Positions 55,505-64,000 of a DNA stretch of 64,000 nucleotides are shown one piece after another. Within the stretch, counting starts at the first letter, position 1. Each line of letters begins with the position of its first letter. Both the position numbers and the translations under genes were made by a program. The DNA is taken from the NCBI GenBank assembly GCA_037954665.1, contig JBBMOL010000135.1, positions 1,121,001 through 1,185,000 of the forward strand. Direction: 5' to 3'. A model generated the notes under the pieces. The model saw nothing but the letters and a program-made list of their open reading frames with translations, searched no databases and had not been told where the DNA came from. The stretch is from Laguncularia racemosa (Eukaryota; Streptophyta; Magnoliopsida; Myrtales; Combretaceae).

Positions 55505-55620
55505 AAACTGCAGAGAAAACCAACTTAATTAGTTCCCTTTCTAAGAAAGTAAAACCAAGGATAACAAATGATAAGAGAAGAAATGGTCAGATTAGTCAGC
55601 GTTTAGTGTTCTTAATATCG

Positions 55621-55642
55621 CCGATCCCCGGCAACGGCGCCA
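55621..55642 (-). other. Element C primer-binding site (tRNA-Asp type)
   Basis: TGGCGCCGTTGCCGGGGATC on the minus strand, the standard Athila site, six bases after the LTR. Confidence 0.88.
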
Positions 55643-55648
55643 AAAACT

Positions 55649-57224
55649 TGTTGATTGAATCGCAATCATACGAATTAAAATCCTTTTTACTCCGACTCTT
55701 CCTTGCGATCAATTAGGCAAGTGCACCTATCGATTACAGTAGTATAGAGTTTAAGCACGGATATCGTTCCCTCAGGGATCTACAAGTACTAATACTAACC
55801 TCAAACCGACTATCTAACCGCACAATTTCGAGGTGAATTGACTTAACCAAATTACCTAAATTAAACTAAATTATCTAATAGAAATTAAATCAATGGATAT
55901 CAAACAATGAGTTAAATTATCAAATTCAATGTTCCAACGCGTACCCCACTCTTACTACTCATCTAATTACTATGCAACTTCAATCCTTAGAAAACTAATT
56001 AATGAGTACTGATTATCTCTGATCCGCGGGGCATCTAACACTAAGTTAATGTTTCTTCCAAAATCACTAACTCCTAATTCTAACCGTATTAACAAAGATC
56101 CCTCTTTTATTAACAACAATCAGAATTGCATGATTATACCACAACCCTCAATTAGATTAAATCGTTATATCCAATCTAATACGGAAAACTTATGCTTTCT
56201 ATCCCTAGATTGCATACAAGCCTTTTCATCCGATGTATGATCTATTCAAATAAGAGATTTCCCAATCAACTTATCAGAAATCAATGTAATCTAATGCTGG
56301 CCAAACATCAAATCAACAATATATAATAAACAACATGGATGAAATCAGAGATGCTCAATCGTCATTAATTTTGCAATAAACCCAATGTTACATAGTAATC
56401 AGACTTTCGTAAGATTCGGGTACGAAATAATTAGCTACACATGGTTCTCAAGGAATAACAAAACGAAATAATCAAATCCATGTGTGAAACACTTCTAGAA
56501 TTAAAGCTCGAAAATTCCTTTGACTGTTGTTGTTCTCCAAAATTCCAGGATGTGTTTTCTGCCTTCTCTCTCCTCTTTCTCTCTCGTCAAAGACGACTAT
56601 TTATACCTAGGGTAGCTTCCTCTCTGGCGTGTAGAAGATATCCTTCAAATATGGACGAAAGATTTAAAGATATCTTTCCTTCGATAGATACACGGTCATA
56701 CTACACGGGCGTGTAGATAAACCGTGTATGTCTCTGAGTCAGTGAACTCTGGGCGTGTATATCCCACACGGCCGTTTGCAATAGTCGTGTATATCTCTGT
56801 CTTCTTTGTTCTTTGTACACGGTTGATTACACGGGGGTGTATTCCAACCGTGTGTCCTCCTCAATGTGTTACTATGCACGGTTGGCTTACACGGGTGTGT
56901 ATTCCAACCGTGTACTGGTCTGTCCTGAAAACTCTTCTTCCACGCTGATACACGGGCGTGTATCCGAACCGTGTAATCTCCTGATTCCTTCACACGGCCG
57001 TTTATAAAACCGTGTGACTTCCTTTAACTTCAAAGCATTCCCTTTTTACTTGCTTTTATCTCCAATTCGTCTTGAATTTAAGTACTTTTCATCGAATCAT
57101 CCTTTTCCACTCCTGAACATGAAATATAAATCAATTAAGCATCATAATCTTATATTTTCACGCCCAATTATCTCAAAAATTGACTTAATCATCTCCAATT
57201 ATAAGAGTTAAAATAGATTTATCA
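55649..57224 (-). repeat. Element C right LTR (5' LTR)
   Basis: 1576 bases, on the minus strand TGATAAATC to CAATCAACA. Contains six nested palindrome modules at about 56689-57016. Four substitutions from the left LTR were found by eye. Confidence 0.92.
56689..57016. repeat. Cluster of six nested palindromes in the right LTR of C
   Basis: Same set as in the left LTR, with one core changed from GGGTGTGT to GGGGGTGT near 56834. Confidence 0.87.
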
Positions 57225-57431
57225 AAAACCGACGCCTACGCAGCAGCAGAAGAAAGGACTAGGAAATAGATTAGCATTGTACTTTTACTTTTCATGTTTC
57301 AAGTATCGAACTCCAAGTTTCCAATAAAAATAAAATTTCAGTATTATATCATTAATCAATTGTTGGCTCCTTTATTTTTAGCATTTGTGTGATACATGCA
57401 TTAAACTAAGAAAAATGCGTGCCTAGGTATC
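57225..57431 (+). other. Element D segment between element C and gag, no gene seen
   Basis: AT-rich DNA starting AAAACCGACGCC; may be the end of ORF1 and an intron or spacer of D. No supported ORF. Confidence 0.5.
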
Positions 57432-58920
57432 AAAGATAGCTCCCAAACAACCGAACCCTCCAAGGAGCCCAATTCACACCCGTTCAATGACCAAAATGGC
57501 AAACAGTGGCAACAACAGCGACTACCGTAACAACACCAGCGTTGATACTGCCTCGGACCCTAGGATCATATCCTTGGAACAAACGGTCCAGCAATTGACT
57601 GCCTAAGTCCACCTCCTAACTAAAAGTATTGGCCTCCTTCGCACCACCCAACCAACTTAGGTAGAACATTTTGGGGCCAGAAAAGGGAAGGCAGTAGAGG
57701 GCCAACCTCCAGAGTATGAGGAGATCAATTCCCACCTTAACCTAGCATTCGAGTATGAACTGAGAGTCGACCTCGGTCCAACCTCGAACAATATAAAGAG
57801 AGAAATGGAAGATATACAAAAGGAGATGGAAAGAAAGCTGTTCTAACAACTGGTTGACAAAATGAAGACACTAGAGGTGCTTGACGGTTTTGAACAAGCA
57901 GGAATCACTAGCCTACTGGTATATGAGGAAGAGGTGTACATGGAGAAGTTCAAGACCCTAGAGTTTGAAAAATATGATAACACTGGTTGCCCCAAGATGT
58001 ATACAAGGCTGTATGTACGGAAGATGAGCAAATATGCCCAGTATGACCAACTCATGATCCAAACCTTCCAAGATAGCCTCACAGGCGTTGCCCTTGTTTA
58101 GTATGCGCACTTGGACTTCAGCTAAGTCAACACCTAGGGAAGACTCGCTCGGGCATTCTACGACTAGTACAAATTCAACATCGAAGTTGCCCCTTTGATG
58201 ATGGATCTAGCAAATCTCTGAAAGAAACATGCTGAGTCTTTCAAGGAGTATGACTAGTGCTGGAGAGCTCAGGCTGCTAGGGTGACAACCCCAATCTCTG
58301 AAAAAGAGTTGACATTCATCTTCGTCAACACTCTAGAGAAGACTTACTTCTCACATCTGGTAGGCCAGACATCGTCCAGTTTCGCAGAAGTAATGGCAAC
58401 AGGGTGCTAAATCGAGAATGCCATCACATTAGGGAGACTCCAAATAGTAGACCCTCAAAGAATCACGTCATCTTAAAGGCCCGTAGGGGGTAGCAAAGCT
58501 TAGGAATCTACCGTCAGCATGGTTAACTCCAGCAAAGTAGACAGGTTTGGGTCTCGTGTGACATTTCAAACCACGAATGCCCCAATCCAACAATCACCAA
58601 TGAATCACACCCAGGCTCTTAGGGTCACAAGACAGTTCACCCCGATATCGATCCCGCTCAGCCAGGTTTTTGCTCAGCTGGGAGTAGATAATTTGATTAG
58701 CTTTGAGATCCCAAGTGACTGGTACAAGCCAAGGAATTTTAACCCAAGCCTTAAGTGTGATTACCATATGGGCTAAGAGGGGCACTCCACAGATAGATGA
58801 TGGAGGCTCCGAAATAAGATTCAAGATCTGATTGACGCTAGAATAGTGCAGTTAGACTTTGTCAACACACCAGCACCCAATGTCAACACTAATCCACTGC
58901 CTAACCATAAACCCACCGTT
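57432..58920 (+). pseudogene. Element D gag
   Basis: From about 57440: RSMTKMANSGNNSD, RIISLEQTVQQLTA, acidic linker, then KFKTLEFEKYDNTGCPKMYT, LMIQTFQDSLTGVAL, LARAFYD*YKFNIEVAP, ESFKEYD*CWRAQAARV, FVNTLEKTYFSHLVGQTSSS and SLKCDYHMG*EGHSTDR then LRNKIQDLIDARIVQLDF. This is the Tat/Ogre gag, with the CDYHxGxxGHS zinc-knuckle-like end. At least ten stops (TAG, TAA, TGA) are present, mostly at expected Gln, Trp or Arg codons. Confidence 0.85.
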
Positions 58921-59700
58921 AATATGATCACATTTGAAGAGATGGACTCCAAATCAAAAGAATCCCTAAAACAGGAAAAAACAACAACGCAACAAGAAAG
59001 TCACTCCTGCCAAGTCTTAGATAAAACCCCTAAATCACAGATCAAGAGGAGATGGTTAGCTAGAGACCCAACAGTCGGTACCTTAGGCGAGTCACATGGG
59101 AGATTTGAGTATCTAGTGAATTACTCTTTCATCCTAATTGAGTATGGGCTACCTAGTAGATGGGGGCCCGGGTTTGAAAAAGAAGACAACCCGCTAAAGG
59201 AAAGAGAGAAGTCCATAAATATGATTAAATCAGACCAAAAACCGATAGTCATAATTTGCTATGAGGGACAATCTACTGAGGTGTAAATTCCAAAGAAGAG
59301 ATGTATCCAATGTCCCAATACCCTTAGAGAGGTATAAGGTAGGACTATTTAACTATCAGCCCCTCGAGTAGGAGAGACCTCCCATCATAGGAGGAATCAC
59401 TCGCTTTGGAGAATTTATGAACCTAAATACAAAATCTCAACCGAAGAGCCCAACACTAAGGTAGAGAAAGAGGAAGAAGAGGGGCTCTCTACACTCACGA
59501 AAATGGTCAAAGCAAGCGAATATAAGATCATGGAACAATTGAGCAAGGTTCTAGCCCAGATATCACCTATGGGCCTCCTCACAATGTCTGAGGCTCACAA
59601 GGAAGCACTCTTCAAAGTACTCAAACAGATCAAGGTACTAGAGGGCATCGCAACAGAGAAATTGAGCCATGTGGCAAATTCAATCTTCACCATAGATTAG
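58921..59700 (+). pseudogene. Element D gag-protease linker
   Basis: Open pieces at 58846-59286 and 59503-59700 hold KPTVNMITFEEMDSKSKESL and EAHKEALFKVLKQIKVLEGI. The second resembles the helix found before the Tat protease (LxxFSxAHRxALLKVL). Frames between them are broken. Confidence 0.65.
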
Positions 59701-60340
59701 ATATCTTTCTCTCTCGAAGAGTTGGGAGAAGATAGAGACCAACATACGAAACCACTGTTCATAGTGGTGAAATGCAACGACACAATTTTCTCTAGAGTAC
59801 TCATTGATAATGGATCTTCCCTCAACATATGCCCTTTGGCCACCCTTGACCTGCTGGGAGTCGATCCAAGCAACATCAAGCCAAGCTCGATAGTGGTTAG
59901 GGCCTTTGATGGGTCCAAGAGAGAAATAGTGGGGGAAATCAACTTGCCAGTGGAAATTGGTCCACGGGTGTTCCATTTCTCCTTCTAAGTCCTCGACATT
60001 TCAAGGTCTTTCAATCTACTATTGGGAAGGCCGTGGATACATACCGTTGGAGCTATACCCTCAAGTCTCCATCAGAAGGTCAAGTTCATAGCAAATGGAT
60101 AGATCATCATCGTGATGGGAGAGTAAGATTATTTCATCTATAAAGAGACCGCTATACCCTACATCGGGGAAGACGGTTCCGAAGACTTTAGTCTCCAAAT
60201 ATTTAACGAGGTGAGTGTGGTAACTAGTAAGGAAGGCCATCAGTTTAAGGAGGGATAGCAAGGGACGTTTGGGCTAGGGTACGTTCCTATATCCCAAGAA
60301 GAGGCGCAAGCAAGGGGTATTAGGGGCAGAAAGAAATAGA
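59701..60340 (+). pseudogene. Element D aspartic protease
   Basis: 59722-59988: KPLFIVVKCNDTIFSRVLID then NGSSLNICPLATLDLLGVD. The active site is DNGSSLN, as in Tat elements. Then VVRAFDGSKREIVGEINLPV, a stop at 59986, LLLGRPWIHTVGAIPSSLHQ, KVKFIANG*. Several stops follow. Confidence 0.85.
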
Positions 60341-60811
60341 CGCCTAGAGATACCCGTATGCATCTTCCACCCCTCCAACAATCATTCAGGCAAGCAACTA
60401 CCGTTCAAGAGCCAAGGATAAGAGAAACCGACGTTAGCAATAGAGGCTCGGCCTCTCGCACATTTGATCAGCATCCAGCTTTAACAATTGGTTCTGTTAT
60501 CCTATTAATAGCACTAAGTCAGCTCAAGGATTGGAACAATTATTAAACAAATTTCTATTGTGATTATTTTTCAGATTCAATAAATTACAACTTATCCCTT
60601 TTGCTCATATATACATGCTCTCGCTCCACTTTACCCATAGATCCCCTATTGTGGAACGTTTAGGGACATTTTGTGTAGGTAAGTAATGAAAACACCAATA
60701 TTATTTTCCAACATTGCTGGGTCAGCCGTTGGAGGTGATGTCCTTAACCATGAAATGATATAAGAAAATTAGCAAAAACATGAACAAAGTAAAATTTGAA
60801 TCGACAAGCTG
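60341..60811 (+). other. Element D protease-RT spacer, no gene seen
   Basis: A short frame at 60358-60546 without recognisable domain, then AT-rich DNA with stops in all frames. Confidence 0.6.
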
Positions 60812-61710
60812 ATGGAGACAGTAAATCTAGGAAGCGCTGAGGAACCAAAAAACCTCAAGATTAGGGCCAGTTTGAGTGACGGGCAGAAGCGTGAGATAAC
60901 CGAGCTGTTGATTGAATATGCAGATGTATTCTCCTGGTTGTATGGTGACATGCCAGGACTCGACCAGTTGATAGTAGTTCACAAGCTTCCTATGAGGGAG
61001 GATGTCAAACCTAAAAAACAAAAATTGAGAAGGTTTAGGCCTGACATCTTACTAAAGATTAAAGGGGAAGTCAAAAAGCTACTAGAAGTGGGATTCATTG
61101 AGGTGTCAGATTACCCGGAATGGGTAGCAAATATAGTCCTCGTTCTAAAAAAGAATGGGAAAGTGCGAGTATATGTAGACTTTTGAGATTTAAATCAAGT
61201 TATGCCAAAAGACAACTTTCCTCAACCTCACATCGATGTCCTGGTAGATAATACCGTAGGGAACCATCTTTTCTCATTTATGGACAGTTTCTCAAGATAT
61301 AATTAGGTAAAAATAGCTGAAGAAGATAAAACTAAAACAACCTTTATTACAACATGGGGAACTTTCTATTACAAAGTTATGCCTTTCGATTTGAAAAACG
61401 TTGGGGCAACATATTAGAGAGCCATGGTCACGATACTTCATGACATGATGCATCGAGAGGTGGAAGTATATTGTGGACGACATGATAGCCAAGTCTAGAG
61501 GAGGAGAAAGCCATGTGGTTATCCTAAGGAAATTGTTCAAGCGACTAAGAAAGTTTCAGTTCAAGTTAAATCCTGAAAAGTGTACTTTTGGGGTCACAAC
61601 AGGCAAGTTTTTATGGTTTGTCATAAGTCGAGAAGGCATCAAAATCGGCCCTGTCAAAGTAAAGGCCATACTGGTACTGCCCTCTCCACGCACTCAAAAA
61701 GGTGTGAGGT
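60812..61710 (+). pseudogene. Element D reverse transcriptase
   Basis: 60812-61186 reads IRASLSDGQKREITELLIEY, ADVFSWLYGDMPGLD, VKPKKQKLRRFRPDILLKIK, EVKKLLEVGFIEVSDYPEWV, VLKKNGKVRVYVDF, then a TGA and DLNQVMPKDNFPQPHIDVLV, FSFMDSFSRYN. The catalytic YVDD is present at 61469-61481 but one extra T (61472) splits it: Tyr in one frame, VDDMIAKSRGGESH in the next. A further shift near 61700 leads to LGRLNYIACFISQLT. Confidence 0.87.
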
Positions 61711-62363
61711 TTGCTGGGAAGGTTGAATTACATAGCCTGTTTCATCTCACAGCTTACAGACAAATGCCACCCACTATTCCGTCCGTTAAAAAAGAATGCC
61801 ACGGTAGAATGGGATGATGAATGTGAAGAAGCATTCAGAATGATCAAAGACTATCTCATAAATCCCGCAATCTTGATAGTTCCAAAACAAGGAAAGCATT
61901 TATTCTTATACCTTACGATACTCCCTAAATCTATGGGGTGCGTGTTGGGATAGAGAGATGAAGAGGGGAGAGAACATTCCATATATTATCTAAGCAAGAA
62001 ATTCATAGATGGGGAATAGAGTATTCTGAAATAGAGAGGACTTGCCGTGCTCTGATTTGGGTCATGCACCGGTTGAGGAAGTACACCCTTTACTACCCCA
62101 TCAAGTTGCTGACATGACATGATCCTTTGAAATACTTGGTAGAGAAACTCGTTTTGTTAGGGGGAATCTCCAAATGGCAAATGCTCTTATCAGAATTTGA
62201 TATCACATATGTAAATAAAAACTCGTTAAAAAGGCAATCTTTAGCTGACCTGTTGGCAGAACACCTAGTTGAGGGAGATCCCCAAGGATCACAAGCCCAA
62301 TTCCCTGATGAAAAGATATTAACAACGAAGGGCGAACCAACAGAAGACTATGGGATAGATTAA
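61711..62363 (+). pseudogene. Element D RNase H (first)
   Basis: 61711-61953: LGRLNYIACFISQLTDKCHP, ATVEWDDECEEAFRMIKDYL, GKHLFLYLTILPKSMGCVLG, then a stop; HSIYYLSKKFIDGE and CRALIWVMHRLRKYTLYY follow in shifted frame; 62127-62363: KYLVEKLVLLGGISKWQMLL, LADLLAEHLVEGDP. This is the RT-linked RNase H; the usual Asp in LYLAVS/D... is not preserved. Confidence 0.82.
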
Positions 62364-62770
62364 AGCCCTAAATGGAAGATGTTCTTTGACGGAGCTGCCA
62401 ATGTATTTGGTTGTGGGATCAGGGCAGTACTAATATCACCAGAAGGAACACAATTCCCTTCAGCAACGAGACTCACATTTCCATATACTAATAATATCGT
62501 GGAATATGAGGCGTGCATCCTTAGCCTCAAAATGGCTTGCCACATGGAAATCCGTGAATTAGAAGTCTATAGAGATTCTTCACTCATCATATTACAGACA
62601 AGAGGGGAATATAAAACTAAAGACCCCAAATTGGTACCATACCATCAACATTTGACAGAGCTGATCGACGAATTTGAAGCAGTTACCTTCACATACATCC
62701 CGAGAACTCAAAATTAGTTTGCAGATGCCTTCGCTACATTAGCATCTATGATTCAAATAATAGGGGGAGC
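62364..62770 (+). pseudogene. Element D second RNase H (aRNH)
   Basis: WKMFFDGAANVFGCGIRAVL, NNIVEYEACILSLKMACHME, LEVYRDSSLIILQTRGEYKT, YHQHLTELIDEFEAVTFTYI, then PRTQN*FADAFATLASMI. Asp (FFDGA), Glu (VEYEA), Asp (YRDSSLI) and Asp (FADAFA) of the catalytic set are visible. A second, archaeal/plant-type RNase H between RT-RNase H and integrase is a hallmark of the Tat clade. One TAG interrupts it. Confidence 0.87.
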
Positions 62771-62849
62771 CGAAGTCCAACCATTGAAAATAGAAATCGA
62801 AAATTAGCCCGCCTACTGTTTAGTAATCGAAAAAGCACAAGATGATAAG

Positions 62850-64000
62850 CTTTAGTATCACGATATCAAAACTTTCCTCTAAGAAAGCAAATACCCCAAG
62901 ATGGCTAACAAAAATGACCAAAGAACACTTAGAAGGTTAGCAAGTCACTTCTTACTAGATGGGCCTGTGCTTTATAGAAGATCACCCGACACTACATTGT
63001 TAAGATGTGTGGATAAAAAAGGGGCAAGTGAACTAATGAAAGAAGTACAAGAAGGAGTATGTGGACCTCACATGAACGGCTACATGTTGGCCCAAAAAAT
63101 TATGAGAATGGGCTACTATTGGTTAACCATGGAATTGGATTGTATCAAATATGTCAAGCACTATCACTTGTGTCAAGTTTATGCAAACCAAATAATTGTC
63201 CCACCTAAAGAACTTCATTTGTTGTCTGCACCATGGCCTTTCTCCATGTGGGGGATATACATCATTGGCCCAATCACTCCAAAGGCATCTAATGGTCACG
63301 GATTCATATTGGTAGCCATTGATTACTTCACCAAGTGGGTAAAAGCTTTGTCATATGCCAGTGTCACAAAAGGGGTAATAGTTTGATTCCTGAAGAGGGA
63401 CATAATAGCTCGATGTGGAGTTCCTGACTCAATTATCACTGACAATGGTACCAACCTCAACAATAAGTCGATGATAGATTTGTGTCAATAGTTCCATGTA
63501 AACCATAGAAATTCAACTCCCTAATGACCTCAAATGAATGGGGCAGTGGAAGCAGCCAACAAGAGTATCAAAAGAATTATCAAGAAAGTGATAATCACTT
63601 ACAAAGATTGCACGAGATGCTACCATTTGCCCTCATGGCTTACAGAACCTCAATTCAAACATCTATTGGAGTTACCCTTTATTCTCTAGTATACAGTACT
63701 GAGGCAGTCCTACCGGTTGAAGTTGAAATACTATCCTTCAGGATCCTATTAGAAGCGCAGTTAGATGAGTCGGACTGGGTAAAGAAGAGGCTTGATTAGT
63801 TGAATTTGATTGACAAAAAAAGACTCGCTGCATTATGTCATGGCCAGTGCTATCAACAAAGAATGGCCCGAGCATTCAATAAGAAAATGAAACCTCGATG
63901 TTTTAAAGAAGGAGATCTGGTGCTAAAGAAAGTTCTCCTGAATGCTCAAGATTTGAGAAGGAAGTTCACCCCAAACTATGAGGGCCCATATGTTGTAAAA
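62850..64000 (+). pseudogene. Element D integrase, running off the window
   Basis: Zinc finger part: LLRCVDKKGASELMKEVQEG, GPHMNGYMLAQKIMRMGYYW, KYVKHYHLCQVYANQI (first Cys of CHxCQ is now Tyr). Core: SMWGIYIIGPITPKASNGHG, where the family has WGID, so the first catalytic Asp is Tyr; second Asp in IITDNGTN; Glu in GAVEAANKSIKRI. C-terminus: FALMAYRTSIQTSIGVTLYS, VYSTEAVLPVEVEI, RAFNKKMKPRCFKEGDLVLK, LRRKFTPNYEGPYVVK up to base 64000. Several TAG/TGA stops. Confidence 0.87.

Larger units (their letters stand above)
43238..57224 (-). mobile_element. Athila-type Ty3/gypsy element C with an extra partial copy (LTR-internal-LTR-partial internal)
   Basis: Minus strand. LTR 57224-55649, Asp primer site, gag, protease, RT, RNase H, integrase, hairpin, env-position ORF, purine tract, LTR 45859-44284, then again primer site and gag down to 43238. 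The 2622-base blocks 43238-45859 and 54603-57224 correspond without any indel; by eye about six substitutions. The flanks (TTCTT left, AAAAC right) are not a TSD, so the left end is a truncation or recombination break. Confidence 0.9.
24441..64000 (+). mobile_element. Tat/Ogre-type Ty3/gypsy element (element D), host of three nested insertions; 3' end outside window
   Basis: A 2.0 kb 5' LTR (24441-26465) is followed by a primer site for tRNA-Arg of the type used by Ogre/Tat elements, a leader, an N-terminal ORF remnant (43016-43237), and from 57430 the plus-strand series gag, protease, RT, RNase H, second RNase H, integrase. Orientation of the primer site and coding region agree. The leader is split by elements A and B, whose TSDs restore continuous sequence, and by C. 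That the 5' LTR and the pol at 57-64 kb belong to one element is inference; the clade, order and strand fit. Confidence 0.7.

Noticed and set aside
1..64000. tRNA or rRNA genes
   Set aside because: No cloverleaf with A/B boxes or rRNA core sequence was recognised; tRNA-like matches are primer-binding sites of retroelements.

Overview
The window is nuclear DNA of a flowering plant, most likely a eudicot. It is AT-rich, has one host gene whose small GT-AG exons are separated by huge introns, and is otherwise filled with plant-type LTR retrotransposons (Copia, Tat/Ogre, Athila and another Ty3/gypsy type), LINE pieces and MITE-like repeats. There is no sign of bacterial, organellar or viral gene organisation. 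I cannot name the species from sequence alone.

Region 1 (about 1-19900): one host gene on the minus strand, a GRAM-domain protein resembling VASCULAR ASSOCIATED DEATH 1 (VAD1). Eight exons (277 codons) were assembled by eye from start codon 19707 down to 1103, all with GT/AG borders and a continuous frame; the rest of the gene (expected VASt domain and C-terminus) lies beyond base 1. Four introns are short to about 1.2 kb, while introns 2, 4 and 6 each exceed 5 kb. They hold a dead LINE and a dead gypsy fragment (intron 2), a TIR element and a truncated LINE tail (intron 4) and a dead Copia element (intron 6). Intron 8 begins with another gypsy fragment.

Region 2 (about 19900-24440): AT-rich intergenic DNA with no gene that I can support.

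Region 3 (24441-64000): a Tat/Ogre-type Ty3 element on the plus strand (element D). It has a 2.0 kb 5' LTR, an Arg-type primer site at 26469, a leader, an N-terminal ORF remnant at 43016, then gag, protease, RT, RNase H, a second RNase H and integrase at 57430-64000. Its 3' end is outside the window. Three other Ty3 elements sit inside its leader: element A (26878-33496, minus strand, TSD GATAT), element B (Athila type, 33529-42932, plus strand, TSD AGTTC) and element C (Athila type, 43238-57224, minus strand). C has the unusual layout LTR-internal-LTR-partial internal. All coding regions in region 3 carry stops and frameshifts, yet the two LTRs of C are almost identical, so C arrived recently.

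The most unusual signal is a family of nested palindromes (outer arms ACACGGT...ACCGTGT around a core such as ACACGGGCGTGT), repeated in the LTRs and 3' non-coding part of C and present more sparsely in the LTRs of B. Also notable are an integrase ORF that runs through the polypurine tract into the 3' LTR of element A, and a hairpin directly after pol shared by both Athila elements.
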